A stretch of 64,000 bases of DNA from Sorangium cellulosum. GTDB lineage: Bacteria > Myxococcota_A > Polyangia > Polyangiales > Polyangiaceae. The notes under the pieces were generated by a model that was not told the origin of the DNA, made no database searches, and was given only the letters and a program-made list of their open reading frames with translations. Positions within the stretch are counted from its first letter, which is position 1, and every line of letters begins with the position of its first letter. This document shows positions 41,733 to 48,370 of the stretch, in pieces. The stretch lies in NCBI GenBank assembly GCA_020720045.1, contig DYPH01000004.1, forward strand, positions 1-64,000. Direction: 5' to 3'. Made by a program: the position numbers and the translations under genes.

Positions 41733-41780
41733 CCACTACCTATCGTGGTGACGGCCCTTCGGCAACACTACAGATTGATG
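41733..41780. promoter_or_regulatory. Tandem NrdR boxes of nrdAB
   Basis: On the minus strand the two 16-bp sites read CATCAATCTGTAGTGT (41765-41780) and CCACGATAGGTAGTGG (41733-41748). Each matches about 12 of 16 positions of the NrdR consensus ACACWATATVTWGTGT. They are separated by exactly 16 bp, i.e. three helical turns start to start, which is the spacing usual for NrdR pairs upstream of ribonucleotide reductase operons. Confidence 0.72.
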
Positions 41781-41847
41781 CAATGTCCAAGTATTCTCGC
41801 GATTTCTCCGTGAATTCGTCGAGACCCGCGGGATCGCTCTGCCGGTT

Positions 41848-41866
41848 CCTGACGCAATTCGTCAGG
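41848..41866. promoter_or_regulatory. Inverted repeat upstream of the Old Yellow Enzyme gene
   Basis: CCTGACG-N5-CGTCAGG: perfect 7-bp arms, 5-bp spacer, about 160 bp before ATG 42026. Either an operator for the oxidoreductase gene or a leader hairpin. Confidence 0.35.
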
Positions 41867-42025
41867 GATTTCCGTGCGGATCGACGCTACGGACGTGCTT
41901 CTTGCAAATTTAAGTAGTTGCGGGATGCAGCCTTCGCGTGGCTGTCCGGTGATCCGCCGGAATTTGCGCCCTTCGCCGATCGCGCGCATTCGTCGTCGGC
42001 GGACCGTTTGCTAGCGACGGCGCCG

Positions 42026-43138
42026 ATGCCCCTTTTCGAACCGCTGGTCCTCCGCGAACTCACCCTCAAGAATCGGATCTTCGTCTCGCCGATGTGCCAG
42101 TACGCGGCGAAGGACGGGCTCGCCGATGCGTGGCACCTCGTGCACCTCGGGAGTCGCGCCGTTGGGGGGGCCGCACTCGTCATGGTCGAGGCGACCGCCG
42201 TCGCGGAAGAGGGGCGGATTTCGCCCGGAGATCTCGGTTTGTGGAACGACACCCAGGCGCAAGCGCTCGCGCCCATTGCTGCGTTTGTCACGGCCCAGGG
42301 GGCGGCCCCTGCGATCCAGCTAGCCCACGCCGGCCGCAAAGGTTCGACGGCCCGCGGCTGGGACAAAAACCCGCTAGCGGCGAGCGAGGCATGGACGCCG
42401 GTCTCTCCAACCAGTGAGCCTTTCGCGTCCGATTATCCGACGCCCCGTGCCCTCTCAATCGCCGAAATTGAAGCGATACCTGCGCAATTTGCGGCGGCTG
42501 CCCACCGTGCCCGTGCCGCCGGCTTCCAGGTCGTCGAGATCCACGCCGCCCACGGCTACCTGCTCCACCAGTTCCTTTCGCCGGCGGTCAACACGCGGAC
42601 CGACGACTACGGCGGATCCTTCGAAAATCGGACGCGCCTCCTCCGTGCCACGATCGCCGCGGTCCGTGCGGCTTGGCCGGCCCATCTCCCCGTATTCTTG
42701 CGTATTTCTGCGACCGACTGGCTCGAGTTCGAAGAGCCCGCGCGCCCATCGTGGACGGTCGCTCAAAGTGTGCAAATTGCATATATCGCCAAGACGCTCG
42801 GCGTCGACTTCATCGATTGCTCGAGCGGCGGCGCGGTTCCCGGCGTGAAGATCCCCGTCGGGCCCGGCTACCAGGTTCCATTTGCTGCAAAAATTCGTGC
42901 CGAAGCAGGCATCGCGACGGGCGCCGTCGGCTTGATCACCGGGGCCGCTCAGGCCGATGCCATCGTCGCCACCGGTCAGGCCGATGCCGTCCTCCTCGCG
43001 CGCGAGCTCCTGCGCGACCCCTACTGGCCCCTCCGCGCCGCGGCGACGCTCGGGATCTCTGCCCCATGGCCGCGCCCCTACGAGCGTGCCGTTCCCGCCG
43101 GGCCCGGTGAGGCGCCAGATCGGAAAACGCGTCTATGA
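42026..43138 (+). CDS. Old Yellow Enzyme family NAD(P)H:flavin oxidoreductase (YqjM-like)
   Basis: 370 aa from ATG 42026; the longer frame from 41918 has no support. YqjM-type features are Cys24 in SPMCQYAA (redox-tuning cysteine), HAGRKG, EIHAAHGYLLHQFLSP (substrate His pair), NTRTDDYGGSFENR and the FMN phosphate region near the C-terminus. It reduces activated alkenes such as enones with NAD(P)H and FMN, and is often used in electrophile stress. The stop overlaps the MBL gene start (ATGA). Confidence 0.95.
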   Translation: MPLFEPLVLRELTLKNRIFVSPMCQYAAKDGLADAWHLVHLGSRAVGGAALVMVEATAVAEEGRISPGDLGLWNDTQAQALAPIAAFVTAQGAAPAIQLAHAGRKGSTARGWDKNPLAASEAWTPVSPTSEPFASDYPTPRALSIAEIEAIPAQFAAAAHRARAAGFQVVEIHAAHGYLLHQFLSPAVNTRTDDYGGSFENRTRLLRATIAAVRAAWPAHLPVFLRISATDWLEFEEPARPSWTVAQSVQIAYIAKTLGVDFIDCSSGGAVPGVKIPVGPGYQVPFAAKIRAEAGIATGAVGLITGAAQADAIVATGQADAVLLARELLRDPYWPLRAAATLGISAPWPRPYERAVPAGPGEAPDRKTRL

Positions 43139-44192
43139 ATCTCGCTACCCAACTCCCTAAATTTGAAGGACTTCGTGGCGAACGCGTCGCCGCTTCCCCC
43201 CAGTTCGATCGCGAAGCAGGTCGCTTTCGGAACCGGGCGAGTCTCGCCGAGCCGCGCCCCTCGATGGGCACGATCCTCGAATTTTTTCGAGGGTCTGACG
43301 ATCGGGAACCGACGACGCCGCTTCCTGTGGTCGACCCGCGCCCCGGCTGGTCGCGCCCCTGCGGCGGCGGCGTTCGCACGACGTGGCTCGGGCACAGCTC
43401 AGTCTTACTTGAGCTCGAAACCGCAAAAGGGAAACGCCTTCGAGTGCTTACCGATCCAGTATTTGGCGAGCGGGCCCCTTTGCCGGCCCACGTCGATTCC
43501 ACGAGGTCCCCGTCGTCGCGGCCGCGATCCCGGTCGATGTCGTGCTCCTCTCCCACGATCATTACGATCACCTGTGCGCCGAGACGATCGCAAGCTTTGC
43601 CGCGCGAGAAATTCCAATTGTTACTTCGCTCGGCGTCGGCGCACGGCTTGAGGCGCTTGGAGTGCGACCGGGGAAGATTTTCGAACTTGATTGGGACGAA
43701 AGTGTGTCTCTATTTGGGGGTGAAATTCGTTTTCGGGCGCTCCCTTGCCAGCACTTTTCCGGTCGAAGCATCGGCAATCGCAACAAGACCTTGTGGTCCT
43801 CGTTCGTTGTAGAGACCACGAAACACAAAGTCTTTTTTAGTGGAGATACCGGCCTTTTCCCTGAGATGGAGGCGCTCGCGAAGTTCGGTCCCTTTGATCT
43901 CGTGATGCTCGAGGTTGGTGCCTTCCATCCGAGTTGGGGCACGATTCACCTCGGCCCTGAGAATGCCCTTGAAGCGCACAAGCTGCTCGGCGGTGGTCCA
44001 CTCTTGCCCGTTCACTGGGCGACGTTCAATCTCGGATTACACCCCTGGCGCGAACCGGGTGAAGTCCTCTTCGGCCACTACGAATCGCAGGATCTCCCCC
44101 TTCTGTTCCCCAAGATCGGCGAACCCTTTGCGCCTCTCGACCTCCTGAATGGGCGCCAGAAGGCCTGGTGGCGTGATTCTGCGCTCCGCTAG
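43135..44192 (+). pseudogene. MBL-fold metallo-hydrolase, interrupted by a frameshift
   Basis: The gene starts at ATG 43135, overlapping the oxidoreductase stop. Frame 1 encodes TTWLGHSSVLLELE and VLTDPVFGERA; from about 43475 the same protein continues in another frame: GPFAGPRRFHEVP, VVLLSHDHYDHL (zinc motif HxHxDH), FSGDTG, LMLEVGAFHPSWGTIHLGPE and PVHWATFNL. The parts join like NAPE-PLD/UlaG-type lactonase-fold hydrolases (usual R-F-A-G-P-x-R-F after the D-P-V-F motif). The break lies at about 43471-43482 and needs a +1 or -2 change. It is either a real pseudogene or a sequencing error; no slippery heptamer is obvious. Confidence 0.85.
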
Positions 44193-44224
44193 ATCGTTTG
44201 CGCGCGGCGTCCGTAAGAGCGCCC

Positions 44225-44884
44225 ATGACGAAGCTGAGCGCGAGCGATCTGGCGATCTCGGAGCCGTGTCACGAAGCGTGGGAGGCGATGGCGCCACGCC
44301 CCCACGGCCGTCACTGCGATTCTTGCAATATGCAGGTACTCGACCTGTCGTCGATGACCGCCGACGAGGCTGATGCCCAGCTCGCAGCACGGCGGTCCGA
44401 GGTGACGACCTGTGTCCGGTATGGCCTCGATGCGTCTGGAAACATTGTGTTTGCGGCGCCGCGCCCCGCGGTTCCGGCAGCCTCGACGGGACCTTCGTCG
44501 AAGCGGGCATTGCCAGTGGTTTCGTCGGCGAAGCGCCTCGAAAAGTTCGCCTTCGCGGTGCCGCTGTTGCTTGCAGCATGCACCAATCACCCCACGGATA
44601 CGCACGAAGGGGAGTCCTGTTCGGCGCCGTCGCCGTCGGCGACCACCGACACCCTCGATCGCTCGTGGCGTGTGGTGGGCGATGACGAGGTTCCGCCCCA
44701 CGTGCTCGGTGGCGGAAATACGCGGCCGACCGATCCCCTCGGCACGCCCGATGTCCCCGCCACGGTCGCGCCGCCGGTTCGTCCTCCTCCGCCCCCTCCG
44801 CAGCCGCCCATCGTTCAGCACCTCATGGGGGAGATCGCAAGTCCGCCACCCAAGATGGGTAAGATCGCCATTCCGCGCCGTTAG
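44225..44884 (+). CDS. Cys-headed membrane protein of unknown function
   Basis: 219 aa from ATG 44225. The N-terminal head has EPCHEAWEAMAP, GRHCDSCNMQVLDLSSMT and TTCV (Cys15, 31, 34, 63), a probable metal-binding module of a type also seen at the start of some Bacteroidetes and myxobacterial membrane proteins. After a Pro/Ser linker there is one hydrophobic stretch (FAFAVPLLLAAC, 108-119) ending in a lipobox-like Cys119. The remaining 100 residues are Pro/Thr/Asp-rich and probably periplasmic. No enzyme motif. Compare the protein at 61924, which repeats this order. Confidence 0.7.
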   Translation: MTKLSASDLAISEPCHEAWEAMAPRPHGRHCDSCNMQVLDLSSMTADEADAQLAARRSEVTTCVRYGLDASGNIVFAAPRPAVPAASTGPSSKRALPVVSSAKRLEKFAFAVPLLLAACTNHPTDTHEGESCSAPSPSATTDTLDRSWRVVGDDEVPPHVLGGGNTRPTDPLGTPDVPATVAPPVRPPPPPPQPPIVQHLMGEIASPPPKMGKIAIPRR

Positions 44885-44949
44885 ACTCGTGGCTGGGGGC
44901 GCGGAAACGGCGAGCAGTCTTTGACCAAGTGCTTTACCGTGCCGCCGCC

Positions 44950-45903
44950 ATGCGCTTTTCGATCCTTGTCCCGACCTACCGCCGTCCCGAGCCGCTCCGC
45001 CGAGCCCTCCTGAGCCTGCTCGCCCAAGAGGGGTTGGATGGCGCTCAGGACGAACTCATTGTCGTCGACAACGACGGTGCCGGAAGCGCGGAAGCGACCG
45101 TCCTTGAAATTGCCGCAAATGCACCGATTCCTGTGCGCTACCTCCAGGAGAAAACTCCTGGAGTTGCCGCAGTAAGAAATACGGCGTTTCGAGAGGCTAA
45201 GGGGGAGTTTCTCTGTCTCCTTGACGACGACCAAGAGGCCGACAAGTTCTTCTTGGGTGAGCTGCACCGGGCCCTCGAAAAGTTCAAAGGAGATCTCGCG
45301 TTTTCTGCGATTGAAGCCGTCTTCGAGGGGGCGATTCCCGAGCCTCAAGATGCCTGGCTCCGGTTGTTCGCGCGAACCTATCCCGATGCCGAGGGGGAGC
45401 TGCGCAAGGAGCACCGACCGGGGCTCTCGACGGGGGGCGTTCTCGTTCGGCACTCGGCCGTCACTGCCGTTTTCGGTACCGGCGCCCCCTTCGACCTTGC
45501 GCTCGGTCGCCTTGGCGGCGAGGACACCGCTTTCTTCCGTGCGATGCATGGCGCGAGGAAAATATCGCTCTGGGTGCCAGGTGCGAAGATTCGCGAGTTC
45601 ATCCCCGAGAGCCGGGCGACGGTCCGCTTCCTCCTTGAACGTCGCTTCGGGAGCGGCCAAGTGCGCACGCGCATGCACCTCCGCGGCTCGAAGCTCCGCG
45701 CCCCCTTTGAGGTCGCCCTCTTTATGGGACTTGGTGCCGGGCAGGCGGGCGTTGCTGCGGTCAAATGGGGGGCTGCCAAGACCCGTCGTCAATCCCACAA
45801 GGAGACCGAAGCGCTGGCCGAAATGGCCGCCGGTCTCGGCAAACTTCTATGGCCCTTCGAGATCAAGCGTTACGGCGCAAAAAGGTCCAAAAAAGGCACC
45901 TGA
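44950..45903 (+). CDS. Family 2 glycosyltransferase
   Basis: 317 aa from ATG 44950. GT-A start RFSILVPTYRRPEPL, VVDNDGAG, the acceptor-loop motif QEKTPGVAAVRN, metal-binding LLDDD (92-94) and LGGEDTAFF. The C-terminal amphipathic part may touch the membrane. It stands alone outside the exopolysaccharide block. The codons for QEKTPGV contain a perfect 9-bp hairpin (45142-45163). Donor and acceptor unknown. Confidence 0.9.
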   Translation: MRFSILVPTYRRPEPLRRALLSLLAQEGLDGAQDELIVVDNDGAGSAEATVLEIAANAPIPVRYLQEKTPGVAAVRNTAFREAKGEFLCLLDDDQEADKFFLGELHRALEKFKGDLAFSAIEAVFEGAIPEPQDAWLRLFARTYPDAEGELRKEHRPGLSTGGVLVRHSAVTAVFGTGAPFDLALGRLGGEDTAFFRAMHGARKISLWVPGAKIREFIPESRATVRFLLERRFGSGQVRTRMHLRGSKLRAPFEVALFMGLGAGQAGVAAVKWGAAKTRRQSHKETEALAEMAAGLGKLLWPFEIKRYGAKRSKKGT

Positions 45904-45918
45904 TGCCCCTCTTTTTTT
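45889..45918 (+). terminator. Weak terminator overlapping the GT2 stop codon
   Basis: An A-run, then GGCA (45895-45898) and TGCC (45904-45907) around CCTGA, then T-run 45912-45918. The stem is short, but the A/T flanks extend it. Confidence 0.4.
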
Positions 45919-45980
45919 GCGCGCTTCGCTGAAGATTTTTTACCGCGGCTCGTCTTCCGAGCCCCCTTTAGGAACCCCCC

Positions 45981-47324
45981 ATGAAAACCACGTTTGCCTT
46001 CGTCGCTGCCTCGCTTACTGCCACCCTCGGTGGGCTCGCCGCTTGCCATTCGGAGCCGCCGCCGCGCGCGCCGGACGCAGCCCCGTCAGCAGCTCCGAGT
46101 GCGCCCCCGAGCGCCGCCCCGTCCTCGACCGCCTCGGCCCCCGTCTCGCTCCCCAGCGACCACGCCCCGCCCAGCTTGCCGGCGGGTCCGCAGCCGTCCA
46201 AGTCAGCCGCGTTGGCTGCGTCGCTGTATGCGAAGGTCGATGCGTCGGCGAAGGGGAAGAACTTCCTCTATGCGCCCGAAAATCTTCGTGAAGCGCTCGC
46301 CATGGCCTGGCTTGGCGCGAAGGGGCCGACTGCCGACGAACTCGCAAAGGTGCTCGGGTTGCAGGGCGATGGCAAGGCGTTTGCGGCTGCCGAAAAAGCA
46401 GAACGCGCGGAGAACGTCGCTGCCGCCGGCAAGGCGACGCTGAAGGTCGCCAACAAGGTTTGGGTCGACAAGCAGTCGAAGGTCGAGGACGCATGGTTCG
46501 AGAACGTTCACGTCGCTTTCGGCAACGGCCCGAAGGACCTCGGCCAGGAGTTCACCGATTTTCGGACCGCCGCGGAGACGTCCCGCGGGACGATCAACAA
46601 GTGGGTTTCGTCGGCGACGAACGACAAAATTAGCGAGCTCCTGCCGAAGGGCTCCCTCACCGGGGAGACCCGGGTCGTCCTCACCAACGCCGTGTATTTC
46701 AAGGGCACGTGGGAAAAGCCCTTCGACAAGAAGGCGACCGTCGACGAGCCCTTCGCCGCGCCGAGCGGCTCGGTCAAGGTGCCGACGATGCACAAGACCG
46801 GCGAGTACCGGGTTGCGAAGTTCGACGACGGCGCGCTTGCCGTCGACGTCCCCTACGCCGGCTCCCAGCTCGTCGCGACGTTCATCCTCCCGCCGACCGG
46901 CAAGTCGTTGGAGGAGTGGTCGGCAACCGGCCTCGCCGACCACCTCTCCACCCTCGATGCGACGGGGCAATCGATGCAGGTTGCACTTGCGCTTCCCAAG
47001 TTCACCTTTGGGTGGGGCGGCTCTGTGAAGCCCCAGCTTCAGGCCCTTGGAATTAGTACTGCATTTGCGGATAATGCTGATTTTTCAGGCATTTCGACGG
47101 AAAAGCCCGGTTTGAAAATCAGTGACGTCTTCCACAAGACCTTCGTCGCCGTCGACGAAGAGGGGACCGAGGCGGCCGCCGCTACCGCGGTCGTCATGGC
47201 GACACGAGGCATCGTGATGCCGTTCGCCTTCAAGGCCGATCGCCCGTTCCTCTTCCTCGTCCGCAACCCGAAGAACGGGACGCTCTTCTTCTTCGGACGC
47301 ATCGCGAACCCGGCGCAGAAGTGA
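45981..47324 (+). CDS. Inhibitory serpin lipoprotein
   Basis: 447 aa. Lipobox LAAC gives Cys22, followed by an Ala/Pro/Ser linker of about 50 residues. Full serpin domain: NFLYAPENLREALAM, VLTNAVYFKGTWEKPF, KISDVFHKTFVAVDEEGTE, and the end DRPFLFLVRNPKNGTLFFFGRI. The reactive loop hinge EEGTEAAAAT has small residues at P15-P9 as inhibitory serpins do. Counting from the hinge puts Arg409 at P1 and Gly410 at P1', predicting inhibition of trypsin-like serine proteases. Surface anchoring suggests protection against foreign or own secreted proteases. The stop overlaps the next lipoprotein gene (GTGA). Confidence 0.93.
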   Translation: MKTTFAFVAASLTATLGGLAACHSEPPPRAPDAAPSAAPSAPPSAAPSSTASAPVSLPSDHAPPSLPAGPQPSKSAALAASLYAKVDASAKGKNFLYAPENLREALAMAWLGAKGPTADELAKVLGLQGDGKAFAAAEKAERAENVAAAGKATLKVANKVWVDKQSKVEDAWFENVHVAFGNGPKDLGQEFTDFRTAAETSRGTINKWVSSATNDKISELLPKGSLTGETRVVLTNAVYFKGTWEKPFDKKATVDEPFAAPSGSVKVPTMHKTGEYRVAKFDDGALAVDVPYAGSQLVATFILPPTGKSLEEWSATGLADHLSTLDATGQSMQVALALPKFTFGWGGSVKPQLQALGISTAFADNADFSGISTEKPGLKISDVFHKTFVAVDEEGTEAAAATAVVMATRGIVMPFAFKADRPFLFLVRNPKNGTLFFFGRIANPAQK

Positions 47325-48142
47325 ACGCGCGGAGACGGTGCCTCGCAACGGCGGTTTTCCCCCTCGTGCTCGGGTGCCACCGGCTTCCGGAAGAAATCCC
47401 CTATCACGCCCAAGTCACCGAAAAAGATCACAACGGCTCCAGCGGTACCTACCCGATCCTCACGTACGCGGGGGCGACGCTCCTCCGCGACGGGAAGCCG
47501 GTGGGCGTCCTCCAGCGCGAGTCCGATGGAATCAGCATCCACGCACGGTGGACGGGGCCGAAAGCGGAACTCCGCCCGACGCTTGGTGGCGCATTTGCTA
47601 TCGAATTTGATGGCATTTGTGGACGGGTCCCCTTTCCGCTCGAGGGGCCGCCACCGCTCTGGCAAGCGATGAGCGACTCCGAAGTTGCGAAGCAGATCAA
47701 GGGCGCGGATCACGCGTTCATGCTCTTCCTTCACGCAAAACTTCCCGATAAGTTTGATGTTATCGTCGACTGGGGCGCCGTCACCGGCAAGCTTGAAGTC
47801 GGGAAGCTCGCGATCGCACCGGGCACCAAACAGACGACGGTCGTCACTGGCGGCTGTGACGAGCCGCCGGTCGTACGCCTCGACGGGCGCGAACTCGGTA
47901 CCCTCGACCGCCGCATGCGCGGGGCAATCGTCACCCTGGAACCGCGTGTTTGCCACGCGTTTCAGACGGTCGCTTACGGCAACGCGAAGGTTGCACAACC
48001 TTCGGAATTCTTTAGCGAACCGGTTGCATCCTTGAAGGAGATCCCGAACTACATCCTGGAAGGGGCCCCCTCCTCAGTGAAGACCTACTACGGGGGCAAA
48101 GGCGCGACGAACACCCAACTCGTCCGCGTCGCCTGCCACTGA
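47321..48142 (+). CDS. Lipoprotein of unknown function, coupled to the serpin
   Basis: 273 aa, GTG start overlapping the serpin stop. Signal sequence with lipobox LVLGC, then a beta-rich soluble domain containing several cysteines (FDGICGRVPF, TGGCDEPPV, RVCHAF) and no recognised motif. The coupling means it is made in step with the serpin and it may act with it, for example as a partner or envelope cofactor. I do not recognise the family. Confidence 0.7.
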   Translation: MNARRRCLATAVFPLVLGCHRLPEEIPYHAQVTEKDHNGSSGTYPILTYAGATLLRDGKPVGVLQRESDGISIHARWTGPKAELRPTLGGAFAIEFDGICGRVPFPLEGPPPLWQAMSDSEVAKQIKGADHAFMLFLHAKLPDKFDVIVDWGAVTGKLEVGKLAIAPGTKQTTVVTGGCDEPPVVRLDGRELGTLDRRMRGAIVTLEPRVCHAFQTVAYGNAKVAQPSEFFSEPVASLKEIPNYILEGAPSSVKTYYGGKGATNTQLVRVACH

Positions 48143-48207
48143 ATCGCCCCATTCGCCGCTTCTTGCTGGACATCCCCCCGCGGGACGGCTAGGAGCAGTC
48201 TCAATAC

Positions 48208-48285
48208 GGCCTCGCCGACTCCGAAACGTGAAACCCGCCAGGCCCGAGAGGGAGCAACGGTAGCGCGGAAGAGTGTGGCGGGGCC
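48208..48285 (+). ncRNA. ffs: Signal recognition particle RNA (small bacterial 4.5S type)
   Basis: The 228-bp gap between two secreted-protein genes folds as SRP RNA. The tip is the domain IV signature: GCCAGG (48237-48242), CCC, GAGA tetraloop (48246-48249), GGG, AGCAAC (48253-48258), i.e. the symmetric and asymmetric internal loops that bind Ffh. The base is a 9-bp helix GGCCTCGCC (48208-48216) with GGCGGGGCC (48277-48285), one G-U pair. A CTGGAC...TAGGAG promoter-like pair (48166-48195) lies upstream. The transcript may extend some bases on both sides. The tetraloop is GAGA instead of the usual GGAA. Directs membrane and secreted proteins to SecYEG with Ffh/FtsY. Confidence 0.9.
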
Positions 48286-48370
48286 ACTTTCGTTTGTGCC
48301 CCCACGAATCGCTCGGAGTCGCTCGCTCCCGTTTTCGACCGGCGCGCGCTCGCGAGGCACCAGGAGTCTC

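Larger units (their letters stand above)
41595..42025. other. Divergent nrdAB / OYE control region
   Basis: 431 bp without a convincing gene. It contains, from left to right, a Gly/Cys-codon-rich nrdA leader with a small GGTGC hairpin, a LexA-like box (41705-41718), two NrdR-like boxes (41733-41780) and a perfect inverted repeat (41848-41866). No B12 riboswitch core was found. Confidence 0.6.

Noticed and set aside
45142-45163. Perfect 9-bp hairpin CTCCAGGAG-AAAA-CTCCTGGAG as terminator or operator
   Set aside because: Lies within conserved codons of the GT2 gene and has no T-run; probably a by-product of codon choice.
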